64,000 nt of DNA from Trichinella spiralis (lineage: Eukaryota > Nematoda > Enoplea > Trichinellida > Trichinellidae), in NCBI GenBank assembly GCA_000181795.3, contig CM012954.1, forward strand, positions 5,603,978 to 5,667,977. The letters run 5' to 3'. Positions 12,724 to 25,863 of this stretch are shown here, in pieces. Positions within the stretch are counted from its first letter, which is position 1, and every line of letters begins with the position of its first letter. The position numbers and the translations under genes were made by a program. The notes under the pieces are model-generated. The model saw only the letters and a list, made by a program, of their open reading frames with translations, had not been told where the DNA came from and did not search any database.

Positions 12724-15700
12724 AATTGCTGCTGATAATTTTGGCATACGGAACACAAGTTCTTGCTTGTACTGTTTGAATATACCGTGTTTTTAATGTC
12801 TGTTTATTTATCTCCATTTTATGTTTGCTGGTGATAAAATGCTTATCAAAGTCGACGACTGAATTCTCATATTGATTGTCAGTGTTCTGTTATATTCTAT
12901 TTTGTTGGTTGGCTCGCACAAAGACCAGTATTGCTCAACGCAGCCTTACGAGTAGGCCCTGTGCGTGGACTACAACGGTGGAGAATTTGTTCAATTTCTA
13001 CTTGAGATGGGAAAAATAATTTTATCAAAAATTAATAATAATAATAATAATTGCTTCCCCCTCTCCATCCCCCACCCTTTACAACCAGAGAGCAACCAAC
13101 TTCTTTTGCTCAACAAGCTAAATAATTTCGATTGAAATTTCGCATTTCGCAGTGAAAATCCCTTTTAACTTTTCTGTTTGTCTTTTTCCTTGTAAAAATG
13201 TAATCAGTATTAAATTATGAATGAAATAAAATAAAGCGAAATGCATTATTTCTTTGATACTAAATGGCAAAAGAAAAATAGTTGACTTGCCAAAAGGCAA
13301 AACATCCACACAGCCGAAAGCCTTGAGCGGCAAAAGCGCACAGATGTCAGAAGAAATTGACAACGTTCTTTCTTCGCAAATTAAAGCCCAAAGATGAAAA
13401 TTGTTCATTAATGGAATTTGAACAAAATAAAGTCAAAGTAAATTGGAAGAAGTTTAAATTTCAATGTTCAAATATTTTTCGCGCCGATCAATTTCCATAA
13501 AATATTCCAAACAAATTTAAATCTTATCTTTGAATACATTCGTCTAAACATAGTATTATTTGAAAAAAAAATTAATCACCGATTTTTACAATTGAATCGA
13601 AGTTCCAAATTTAATTTAGAAATAATCTGATTTTTGCCAATTTCGATAAAATTATCTATTTCACTTTGAATTCTGCAGATCATTCAACTGAGACATAAAT
13701 GAAATATCTAATTATCAAATCGTTACATATCTACTTTATAACTTCAGGTGATCAATTAGAATTTGAGGGTGAAATCAAACGAAGAAGCCTCAGTTAAACG
13801 TATTTTAACGAAAATAATATTGTATAAAAGCTAAAATCACTAATACAATGCATCAATCAATATAAGAATCTATTCCTCTGAGATTCAACGTTGAAGATTT
13901 CCCATATTTTCTAAGCAAATATAACGTCATTCGAATGTTTCATTAAGCTAGTTTAATTTTGTACCGAAAACAATTATTGCCATTATTATCCCAGTCAAGG
14001 AAGTGCTATATTGAAACTTATAAATAACTACTGGAAAACAGTGAGACTTGAAACATAGCTGGCAAGCTAACAGTAGATAATTTGTACTGTTCAATTATTA
14101 TTATTATTATTAAATTTAAAGTTTCAAATAATTATTGATCATGATTGCGTACAGCAACAGCTCATTCTATTAATAAGACATTTAAGCATCATAAACTACA
14201 GTACTCCATGAAATTCATGTTTAATTTAACTTCTCTATTCTACTTGCTTCAATAGCAGCTTTTCATTCAAATATACTACAAAATATTATAAACATTTCGC
14301 ACAAATTTACAAATATATAAGCCAGAAGTTATTCAATTAAATAATTACTTTAAAGTATATTAATAAAAACATAAGATAGATATGACAAAAAGTCGTTAAG
14401 TCAATTATAAAGCTTCATAAATGTTTGAATTTCTTTTCAATAATTATAATTTAAGGCCAATAAGTTGTATATAAGATTGCATTGTCATGTAAACTAACAA
14501 ACAGAAAAACGAATAACCAACATTAGATAGACAGCATTCGTTAATGCTGCTTTCCTTTCAATTTTACATTTAGTTCAGTTTAGTTTATAAGCTATGTTTA
14601 CAAGTTGAATAACAAACCGCATCCATCATTTACTGAATTGTAAAAAGCAGCCTATTTAAAAGAATTCAATGCATATAAGAATATAAATATTACCATTTCA
14701 TTGTATTTTTTGCTAATTTATAATTTAGCTGAACAGTGTTCCTTTATTAGTTAAAAAAATTTCTGTTTTTCATATTGCATACATTCATGTATAAACACTG
14801 CAATGTATAATAGAATATTATCAAATAAAAAAGGTAAAATATTTTCGAAAATATAGCGTATCAAGTCAATAAGTTTAATCATCCAATACTAGTTTCAAAT
14901 GAATGCTCTAAACAAGCAAAACACCGTCGACAAATACACAGTTAAATTGCTTGCAAAATTACAAACTCACAGCAAACTGTTGTATCAATGATTAAATAGC
15001 ATTTATTTTTAATAATTAAAATCACGTATAGCGCTAGCATCAATAAACTTTAAAATGCTAAAACCAGTTTCCCATTTTCCTCTACTCTCTATAGTTCATG
15101 AGAAATAATTATTTTAATTTCAAAAACGTAGAAAGCAATGCAAGATCGATCACAATAAGCAAAGGCAAAACCATTGATCAAACAATAATGGAACAATTAT
15201 TACCAAATATTCACATACTTACTTCATAGATTCCACAATTGCAACTGATGATTTTAAAACAAATTTACAGAATATGCTGTATTGATAAAAATAAATTCCA
15301 CTAATTCAAATTCATCAAGCTTCGTCAATATTTGCTTAACAAAAATTTGAATACAAATGAAACAAAAGCTTGCGCAGCCTCAAATAATTGAACAACGGAG
15401 CACACAAAAGTGAACATCAGGTACAGCAATTTCACACCTTCGCGGATGTAATAACTGAATAATAAAACCATAATTTGTTAAAAACAAATAAAAATATGAA
15501 TTATAAAAATTTTTATTTTTGTTCTAATTTAAACGATAATCTAACAACTGCAATAAAGATTTTCATTAAAACATTCATCTAGCATTTTTAAATGCATAAA
15601 TTGATGAGCAAAAACGGTTGTGCAGTTAATCAAATATTTGATCAAACATTAAAAAAATGCCTTTGCTAAAGTTATTCTTATAAATTAATTAACGTAAATT

Positions 15701-17171
15701 TGAAAATATTTCAATTTCAAATATTGCACAAAAGTAATCTGCAAGCTCGTCAGATCTCTGGTAAAGCAAAACAATTTATTTTACTGAAAAATTGATAACA
15801 AACAATATGAAGAAAAGAAAAGTTATAAATTATCAATATATTCGAAATATTCATATACATAAGTTAATAATATGCATTTAGAGCTTTTTTATGCAAAACT
15901 GATGCTTCATTTCAGAAAAGAACAACAACACACTCCTTACTAAGTGTACAAATCATATCATTTTAAAAACAAGACTTTTTAACCAACTAAACCAATGTAT
16001 AATAGTGCAATATGAAAGCAAATATGAAAATCATTTTGCTTTGACCTGAAACATTTGTATGAAATATCCAGTTGTAATCAAGTTACAAAAGTGCAAGTGA
16101 CTTCAAATAACACACCAACTGCGTTCAAACAAATCATTTCAAATGCTTCTTCAATAAAAACAGTTGTTATAAAATTAACCTGTTTCACAAATTATGCAGC
16201 GTTATCCATTCATTCTACGTTTAAATAAAACTAGATTTTTACTTATTTTAATGCTGACTTTTCAAAATTATATCATCATAACTATTCAAAAATTATAACA
16301 TAGTGACAAACAGAAAGATTCACTTTCTCAACAAGAAAAAGTAAGTTCTCATACGGATAAAATCTTAATGACAGTTGCTTTTTATCAGGTTTTTCAATCT
16401 GCTTAAGTACGCAACTGATAGCCAGCGACTGATTACAATAATACATCATTAAAATATAGCACTTCTGAATTTATAATAAATCAATTATGCACTTACAATT
16501 AATTTAAAAGAAAATTAAATTAAATTAACTGCTAAAATCACTTTCTACTATAGCTTTAGATGTTATGTAGAACAGAGTACCAATTCGTATTAGCACACAT
16601 AATATTCTGATGATAAATATGCACAGATAAATATTAAGAAGAGTAAAGCCTAAACAAAACAAACAGTTTCACTTTATACGATTATCAACATTCAAAGTAA
16701 CATGTTCAACAGTAAATAGCATTACAAATACCACCAATTTACATTAGCAGCATGCAAAGAATCACCGAAACATTCTTAAATGAAACGCAGAGAAAGAAAA
16801 TTTTTGCATAATCATTGCAAGAGCTGAAAAAAACACCTTCTACTTTCAAAACAAGTAATTAAACAGAAAAGATTAAATTATCAATAAAGAATAAATTTCT
16901 CAAAATATATCTCAATATTCATACTCCAATACTGCAGTAAAATTCAACTGCTTTAATGAATGACTGAGATTAAATTGAAACTTGAAAAAATAAAAATAAA
17001 AAAGAAACAAACAGAATTATTATTGAAACAAATTTTGAAGCAATAAACAAAATTTTGAGCATTTCACTTGAAACTAAATATTCTGAACTATCAGAATAAT
17101 TATCACTACCTATAAAAGCAATATGATTATCTGATATCGAAATTCAAAGTTTAAAAATTTTAGATTTCATA
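12724..17171. other. gene desert
   Basis: About 4.4 kb, very AT-rich after 13.4 kb, with no ORF above random expectation and no recognisable repeat apart from short AAT/TTA runs near 13030 and 14097. The stretch 12730-13100 may hold the 3' UTR of the preceding gene. Confidence 0.55.
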
Positions 17172-18895
17172 ATGGTATACCAAACGAATAAGCACTGGTT
17201 TCTCAGTCTTATTTTTTGTTGGACAGCTCAATCGTTAAAGTTAACAATATTACACACTAATGATGTCCACGCAAGATTCACCCCGTAAGTTCAAATAAAT
17301 AAATATATATATGTATCCATTTGTGGAATATGTCAATAATTAATAAAATTAACAGTTTCAACAATGATTTGAAAGACTGCAGTGCAAGTGATATAGAAGC
17401 AAATGAATGCTTTGGCGGAGCGGCTAAACGAATAACAGCGGTTAGAAGAATACGAGAAGAAGAAGAAAACGTCCTCCTTTTTGATGCTGGTGACCAATAT
17501 CAAGGAACGTTGTGGTATGTGCTATTTCGACACCAAGCAGTTGTTGAAGTAATGAACGTCATTGGCTACGATGCGATGGCACTTGGCAATCACGAATTCG
17601 ATCATGCTCTTGCTGGTTTACTTCCATTACTCAGAGAAGCAAAATTTCCAATTATGGCTGCTAATGTTGCCAGTGATAATGAAGAACTACAAGCTCTCCT
17701 CAAACCGTACACAATATTCACCTTTGACGATGTCAAAGTGGGAGTTATTGGATATGTAACACCGTTGACTAAAAAATTATCAAAAGCCCATGAAGTAGAA
17801 TTTGAAGATGAAATTGAAGTGCTAACAAAAGTTGCATCTCAATTAAAAGAACAGGGTGTCAACATGATCATCGCAGTAGGACATTCAGGCATTCAAATGG
17901 ACAGATTAATTTGTCAGAAAGTACCAAATATCGATATAGTTGTCGGAGGACATACCAATACATTTTTGTACAGTGGTAAACAACCATCAGTTGAAGAAAT
18001 TCAAGGTCCATATCCTGAAATATACAAGGATCAAGGCAAACCATGCCTTGTTGTAACAGATTACGCATTTGGAAAATATCTTGGCTTTTTGAAAGTTGAA
18101 TATGACAAAGAATTAGATCAAGTTACTAAATGGGACGGAAATCCAATTCTACTTGACAATCGTTTCCACGCAAGCAGAGAAATGGAAAATATTCTAGCAA
18201 CTTACAAACATCAATTACATGAGATTACCAGCACAGTGATTGGATCTACGGCAGTAAAAATCGACGGACGTTTCAGTACTTGCCGCCTTCAAGAATGCAA
18301 TTTGGGAAATATGCTAACTGATCACTTGGTTCGCAAAGTGATGAAAGAATCTGACATACGACTGACTGAAAACGGCGATTCTTGGGCACCAGCACCGATT
18401 GCGCTGATCAATTCCGGTGGAATAAGAAATTATCTGAAACGTTATTCCGGGAACGTTACTTTGGAAGACGCTTATTCAATCATGCCTTTTGGTACTCAGT
18501 TCAAGTTACTAGAAGTTACTGGACGACAACTAATGGAAGTTTTTGAAAACAGTGTTTCTGAGTATTGGCCAGATGGACCGTGGGGTCGATTTCTTCAAAT
18601 GTCCGGTGCTAGAGTTGCATACAATTTATCCATGCCCGTGGGAAGTCGCGTACATTCATTACAACTACGTTGCGCAGATTGTCCAATTCCCATTTACAAG
18701 AACTGGGATGCTGAAGAATCATATCGTTTGCTCATTTCAACTTTCATGGCAGACGGAGGAGACGATTTTTCGGTGTTTCCGAATGTTCCAAATCATAAGC
18801 TGTTGAATTTCACTGATACTGAGCTAGTGATTGATTTTTTCAGAACTAGTAGTCCAGTGTGGACCGGTGTTGAAGGTCGCATAATTTTCATTTAA
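17172..18895 (+). CDS. secreted 5'-nucleotidase, copy 1
   Basis: Ecto-5'-nucleotidase (CD73) family, hydrolysing nucleoside 5'-monophosphates to nucleosides. Exons 17172-17284 and 17356-18895 (71-nt intron, phase 2) give 550 residues. Residues 1-22 form a signal peptide (WFLSLIFCWTAQS). Metallophosphatase motifs appear in order: HTNDVHARF, DAGDQYQG, GNHEFD, AVGHSG and VVGGHTNTFLYSG. The C-terminal nucleotidase domain has INSGGIR, FGTQF and ADGGDDF, matching human N390/R395, the base-stacking F417 and F500/D506. The protein ends at GVEGRIIFI, just where human CD73 continues into its GPI-anchor signal, so it should be secreted and soluble. An AATAAA lies near 19000. It is the most diverged of three tandem copies, mainly in exon 1 and the C-terminal third; the middle is nearly identical at DNA level to the other two. 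Confidence 0.93.
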
Positions 18896-21238
18896 ATATG
18901 TTCAGTAAATTGCAGAGGTTCTATACTGCAAACCTGTACACTGCATTTCTGCACCAAGATTTGTATTTGCTTCAAACTGTTGAAATGTGTGCTGTTCGAA
19001 ATAAAACTGATATCTATCATAAAGTACAGCTTCGCAATACTTTACGGTGCTCTTGATTTTACTTAATAGCAATTACTAAACTATGTTTTACAAGTTGTTC
19101 TGATACTAATTTTACGTGCTTTGTTTCATATCATCAGAACTGCGTCGCTTGATGAAGCTCTTCAGCAGTGACAAAACGTTGACTAGGTAGGAGAAAGCTA
19201 ACAGTAGTTACGCAATTTACAAAACGAGAAATAATTTTGGGGTTACCGAGTTAAAAGAAAACATTACGTACTGCTCGTAGAAGCATAATTCTTATGAAAC
19301 TCATACTCGCTATGAAATACATGGCATTTTCATACACATAAATATCCTGCATTGTACGAAATACATACTTACATACCACTGAATGACCGCCATTCATCAT
19401 CAAAAGCCACTTTACAAATGATCATTAGCTATTGTTACAACAACTGAACGCTGAGCGTTTCTGTTCCAAAGCCAAAATAATGGAATTGTGGAGCAAAATC
19501 TGAAACGTAAAGGCTTGTTAAAATAGTTCAATAAAATTAAATCATACATAACATCAATTAATAGCAGAATTTGCATATTTCCTGTTGGATTTCACGATAA
19601 TGGTTATACATTCGACTATTTACTTACGCATTACGTAGTGGTATTTCGTAGAATTCTGCTGAATTTGAATTTGTTTGAATTTTGTGTGAAATTCAATATA
19701 ATGTCTCAATATGCAATGACAATGCTAAAGCAAAGTACACAAAAATATATTTCCCTCATTCTTAATGGACTACAGTTTTTAAAGAACAACCCAGTACAAA
19801 GTGCTTAATATCTTACAAAAATAAAATTCATATTCATCAATCGTTTTAAATCGAATGTTGGTTCACTGATATGTATTAACCGCTTCATATAAAGCATATC
19901 AGCAAGTCATTACTAAACTTGATTACATAAAAAAATAAATAATGAAATCATGTGAAACTTATATTTGATAATTTTATGCAAATTTTTCAAAAAAACATTT
20001 TAAACTACAAAATCAAACTGTGTCAAAATATAAATACTTTTTCATGATCAACTTTCAGATAATAATTTCAATGCTTAACAAAAGCATTTTTTTTAAAATC
20101 AAATTACTCACATGCTTGTTGCTATATACAATAATTATAATAAAAGACAACGTTGCAGCTTTATCACTGCCTGAAAATAACCAACTGCCAAAATCGACAT
20201 AATTCCTTTTAGAACACTACAAGATCCTTGCATAGAATTTTAAAAAATAGAATCAACAAAAATTTATTATACACACGGAAACGCACAACTTTGTCACATT
20301 TTTCCACTGTAAATAGTAAAAATATTGAAATGAGTTGCTCTAACAATTATCTATTGTTGAAAAAATATTACTGTTTACTTTATAAACAATATTGAAATTG
20401 ACAATAAAGTAATATCAAACTAATGGAATCAAAGTCATCAAATAATAAAATCATGGTCAGTAAAATGCCTCAGAATCTTGATTTCAACCACGAATATTTA
20501 ATGTCAACTAAAGAAACAAATGCAATTCTTAAACTTTCTAAATATCATTAAAAAAACATTCACATATAATTGTATAGTAATTACAACTATAGTTGCAAAG
20601 CAGTCAAATCTTAAAAAAACAAATAAGCATATCAGAAATAGTGGTAAATTATTTCGTGACGAAATTAACACATATACTACACAAGGAAAGAGGCAATGTG
20701 ACAATTTAGTTGAATTTTAAGCAACTGTTTGTACTAATTTAAGGTAAACATTTTAATGAAACCACTTTTATTCTCAAACGTCGGAAATACATGAATATAA
20801 ACATACAAATACATATATATATATGTTCGCATAAAATCAAGGAAAGGCAGAAATTCAGGTGAGAAGAATCGTCTGAAATTTACAGAAACTATTTCTAGTA
20901 AGTATCTTTAGATAATTATCTAACTGCAATCTGCGTTCCGCATTTCTCGTATAATATATTATATTCAATCACATATCACTGAGAAAAAATACCATTAATA
21001 ACTCTCTGAATATTACTAAACGTTAAACAGAACAACATTAATAAACCAGTGTCGCTCTTTTCACAAACAGAAAAGAAATACTGGAAAACCTATTCATTAG
21101 AAAAAATAACATAAAAACTCCATCATTACCTAATTCAAAAAACCAAAACATTCTTCTATTTCACAAAATATGAACATTCATTATTGCAATTCAAATTTCT
21201 TCCTTAAAAAAAGTTATTTAGGTTGATTAGACTTCAAA
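18896..21238. other. intergenic spacer, first repeat copy
   Basis: Non-coding spacer between nucleotidase copies 1 and 2. From 18933 on it is nearly identical to the spacer between copies 2 and 3, so it is part of a tandemly duplicated block. The AATAAA for copy 1 is at about 19000. ORFs here are short and low in complexity. Confidence 0.7.
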
Positions 21239-23241
21239 ATGATATATCAAGCAGGAATATACTTGCTTCTCAGCTTCGCTTTATCTTGGACAGTTGATTC
21301 ATTACAGTTAACACTAATTCATACCAATGATGTCCATTCAAGATTCACTCCGTAAGTTGCATTTCCAATTTCACGCATACCTTAATAATCAATAATATTA
21401 ATCTACAGTATTAACAATGAACTGAAAGACTGCACTGCAGCTGACATAGCAGCAAATGAATGCTTCGGTGGAGCGGCTAAACGAATGACAGCGGTGAGAA
21501 GAATTCGCAAGAAATACAAGAATGTTCTTTTTTTGGATGCTGGTGACCAATATCAAGGAACGTTGTGGTATGTGCTATTCAGGCATAAGGCAATTGCTGA
21601 TGTAATGAATGCTCTGCGTTACGATGCGATGGCACTTGGCAATCACGAATTCGATCATGCTCTTGCTGGTTTACTTCCATTACTCAGAGAAGCAAAATTT
21701 CCAATTATGGCTGCCAATGTTGCCAGTGATAATAAAGAACTACAAGCTCTCCTCAAACCGTACACAATATTCACCTTTGACGATGTCAAAGTGGGAGTTA
21801 TTGGATATGTAACACCGTTGACTAAAAAATTATCAAAGGCCCATGAAGTAGAATTTGAAGATGAAATTCAAGTTTTAACAAGAATTGCAGCTCAATTGAA
21901 AGAAGAGGGTGTAAACATGATTATCGCAGTAGGACATTCAGGTATTCAAATGGACAGATTAATTTGTCAGAAAGTACCAAATATCGATATAGTTGTCGGA
22001 GGACATACCAATACATTTTTGTACAGTGGTAAACAACCATCAGTTGAAGAAATTCAAGGTCCATATCCTGAAATATACAAGGATCAAGGCAAACCATGCC
22101 TTGTTGTAACAGATTACGCATTTGGAAAATATCTTGGCTTTTTGAAAGTTGAATATGACAAAGAATTAGATCGAGTCACTAAGTGGAAAGGAAATCCAAT
22201 TTTACTTGACAATCGCTTCCACGCAAGCAGAGAAATGGAAAATATTCTAGCAACTTACAAACATCAATTACATGAGTTTACCAGCACAGTGATTGGATCT
22301 ACGGCAGTGAAAATCGACGGTCGTTTCAGTACTTGCCGCCTTCAAGAATGCAATTTGGGAAATATGCTAACTGATCACTTGGTTCGCAAAGTGATGAAAG
22401 AATCTGATGTCAGGTTGGGTGAAAATGGTGATTCTTGGGCACCGGCACCAATTGCACTGATGAATTCAGGTGCTATAAGAAATTACCTGATACATACTGC
22501 AGGAAATGTTACTTTGGAAGACGCCTATTCAATCATGCCTTTTGGTACTCAGTACGTTTTGCTAGAAGTTACTGGGCCGCAACTGATGGAAATTTTTGAA
22601 AACAGTGTTTCTCAGTATTGGCCAGATGGTCCATGGGGCCGATTTCTACAAATGTCCGGTGCTAGAGTTGCATACAATTTATCCATGCCTGTGGGAAGTC
22701 GCGTTCATTCTCTACAGCTACGTTGCGGAGACTGTCCAATTCCCATTTACAAGAACTGGGATCCTGAAGAATCATATCGCTTGATCATTTCAACTTTCAT
22801 GGCTAAAGGCGGAGATGATTTCTCAGTGTTTCCAAAAGTGCCAAATCATAAACTGTTGAATTTCACAGATACTGAGCTAGTTATCGACTTTTTCAGAACT
22901 AGTAGCCCTGCATGGGCCGGCATAGAAAATCGCATCACTTTCGTTTGATAACCTGAAATGGAAGTATTCGATTTGTAAATTTAATTCTGCAAATGTGCTC
23001 TTATGAAGCTTCATGTAATAACTTACTGCTTGTGATACTTTTCTTTCTTTGGAAACTAGCAATCACATATAGCATGTTTTTGTGATTGCAACTAATTTTT
23101 ATTGACAATAAAAATGTTCTTTATGCAAAATGTGTATACATATGCAAAATAAAAAGCAGCAATAATGTGAAATTTCCATAAAATATAAGTGAAGGATTTA
23201 AAAAGCAATATTTCTGACGAACCCTGATTCTAAGACAAGAA
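18933..23241 (+). repeat. tandem segmental duplication, unit 1 (contains copy 2)
   Basis: Starts in the 3' UTR of nucleotidase copy 1 (CTGTACACTG then CTGCACCAAGATTTG) and runs through the spacer and copy 2. The same start recurs at 23242, giving a direct repeat of about 4.3 kb. The last ~90 bp (23152-23226) are not shared with unit 2; they resemble an intron of the downstream FATP gene. Confidence 0.85.
21239..22948 (+). CDS. secreted 5'-nucleotidase, copy 2
   Basis: Same architecture as copy 1: exons 21239-21351 and 21409-22948 (57-nt intron, phase 2), 550 residues, signal peptide MIYQAGIYLLLSFALSWTVD. All metal-binding motifs are intact: HTNDVHSRF, DAGDQYQG, GNHEFD, AVGHSG and VVGGHT. The substrate-binding loop reads MNSGAIRNY where copies 1 and 3 have INSGGIRNY, so one conserved glycine is alanine. 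The base-stacking position reads FGTQY rather than FGTQF, a conservative change. There is no GPI tail after IENRITFV, so it is predicted secreted. An AATAAA lies at 23107. The glycine change could lower or alter activity; the rest of the domain is uninterrupted, so I call it functional unless shown otherwise. It is closest to copy 3. Confidence 0.92.
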
Positions 23242-25863
23242 TCCTGTACACTGGATTTCTGCACCAAGATTTGTATTTGCTTCAAACTGTTGAAATGTGT
23301 GCTGTTCGAAATAAAACTGATATCTATGTTAAAGTACAGCTTCGCAATACTTTACGGTGCTCTTGATTTTACTTAATAACAATTACTAAAATATGTTTTA
23401 CAAGTTGTTCTGATACTAATTTTACCTGCTTTGTTTCTTATCATCAGAACTGCGTCGCTTGATGAAGCTCTTCAGCAGTCACAAATCGTTGACTAGATAG
23501 GAGAAAGCTAACAGCAGTTACGCAATTTACAAAACGAGAAGTAATTTTGGGGTTACAGAGTTAAAGGAAAACATTACGTAATGCTCCTAAAAGTATAATT
23601 TTTATAAAACTCACACTCGCCGTGAAATGCATGGCATTTTCATTCAGATAAATATCCTGCATTATACAAAATACATACTTACATATCACTGAATGACTGT
23701 CATTCGTCGTGAAAAGTCACTTCACAAATGATCATTAGCTATTGCTACTACAACTGAATGCTGAACGTTTCTGTTTCAAAGTCAAAATAATGGAATTGTG
23801 GAGCAAAATCTGAAACGTAAAGGCTTGTTAAAATAGTTCAATAAAATTAAATCATACATAACATCAATTAATAGCGGAATTTGCATATTTCCTGTTGGGT
23901 TTCACGATAATGGTTATACATTCGACTATTTACATATGCATTACGTAGTGGTATTTCGTAGAATTCTGATGAATTTGAATTTGTTTGAATTTTGTGTGAA
24001 ATTCAATATAATGTCTCAATATGCAATGACAATGCAAAAGCAAAGTACACAAAAAATATTTCCTTCATTCTTAATGGACTACAGTTTTTGAAGAACAACC
24101 CAGTACAAAGTGCTTAATATCTTACAAAAATAAAATTCATATTCATCAATCGTTTTAAATCGAATGTTGGTTCACTGATATGCATTAACCGCTTCATATA
24201 AAGCATTATCAAGTCATTACAAAACTTGATTACATAAAAAAAATAAATAATGAAATCATGTAAAACTTACATTTGATAATTTTATGCAAATTTTTCAAAA
24301 AAACATTTTAAACTACAAAATCAAACCGTGTCAAAATATAAATACTTTTTCATGATCAACTTTCAGATAATAATTTCAATGCTTAACAAAAGCATTTCTT
24401 TCTTAACATCAAATTATTTACACGCTTGTTGTAATATACAATAATTATAATGAAAGACAACAACATTATTGCCAAAATCGACATGATTCCTTTTAGAACA
24501 GTGCAAGATCCTTGCATAGAATTAAAGAACATAGAATCAACAAAAATTTATTGCACACACGGAAGCTCACAACTTTGCCACATTTTTCCATTATAAAACC
24601 ATTGTAAATAGTAAAAATACTGAAATGAGCTGCGCTAACAATTATCTATTGTTGAAAAAATATTACTGTTTACTTTATAAACAATATTGAAATTGACAAT
24701 AAAATAATATCAAACTAATAAAATCAGAATCATCACATAAGAAAATCATGGTCAGTAAAATGCTTCAGAATTTTGATTTCAACCACGAATATTTAATATC
24801 AACTAAGGAAACAAATGCAATTCTTAAATTTTCTAAATATCATCAAAAAAATTAAATCATAAAATTGTATATTACGTGCAATTATACTTGCAAAGCAGAG
24901 GAACCTTAAAAAAACAAATAAGCATATCAGAAATAGCAATAAATTATTACGTCACTACATTTACACAAATACCACAACGCAAGAACCAATGTTACAGTAT
25001 AGTTTAATTTTAAGCAACTGTTTCTACTAAGTTATGGTAAACATTTTATTGAAGCTGTTTGATTGCCAAACATCATAAATATATATATATATATGAATAC
25101 AAATATACAAATATATATATATATGCATATCTTTGTGGAAAATCCACGAAAGGCAAGAAAATTAGCTAAGAATAATCGTCTGCGGTTCACTGAAAAATTC
25201 AACTTCGAGTAAGTATCTTTAAACCAACGTTTCTCAACAATTTTAGCCTCGCGAAACCCCAAAGGTATCTTTTTGTCTCGCGAAACCAATATATAATTTT
25301 TTTAAATATTATTTTCTTTTTCAATAACTCAGAGCTCCCAAGGCATACGTAATATATACTAATAAGCTCTTTAACGTGAAATAAATAATAGCTACTACAA
25401 TAAGATGCATAACAAATAGCACATAAAAGCTACCAGAATTAATTGTTTAACAGTGACGCATAAAAGGCAAAGCAATGTGTCATATTCCGCGGAACCCCTG
25501 AACACGCACTCGGAACCCCGTTTGAGAAACGGTGCTTTAGACAATTATTCAACTGAATTCTGTGTTCCGCATTTCTCGCATAATAAATTATATTCATATA
25601 TTACTGGGAAAAATACCATTAATAACTCACTGCATATTGCTAAACGTTAAACAGAACAGCAATAATAAACCAGTGTCTGCTTTCTCACACACAAAAAAAG
25701 AAATGCTGGGAAACCCATTCATTAGAAAAAATAACATGAAAACTCCATCATTACCTAATTCAAAAAATCAAAACATTCTTCTGTTTCACAAAATATGAAC
25801 ATCCATTATTGCAATTCAAATTTCTTCCTTAAAAAAAGATATTTAGGTTGATTAGACTTCAAA
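22949..25863. other. intergenic spacer with duplication junction and MITE
   Basis: Contains the 3' UTR of copy 2, a ~75-bp fragment resembling a FATP intron (23152-23226), the repeat restart at 23242 with a relic of copy 1's 3' UTR and poly(A) signal, a 310-bp hAT-type MITE (25225-25534), and TA microsatellites near 25080-25122. No coding sequence was recognised. Confidence 0.75.
25225..25534. mobile_element. hAT-type MITE with 8-bp target duplication
   Basis: A 310-bp insertion is present in unit 2 and absent from the equivalent place in unit 1. Its ends are inverted repeats: CAACGTTTCTCAAC at the left, and GTTTGAGAAACGGTG at the right. It is flanked by 8-bp duplications, CTTTAAAC at 25217-25224 and CTTTAGAC at 25535-25542; unit 1 has a single CTTTAGAT at the empty site. 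The TTTCTCAA ends, inner GCGAAACCCC motifs and 8-bp duplication are typical of non-autonomous hAT elements. There is no transposase ORF. Confidence 0.85.
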
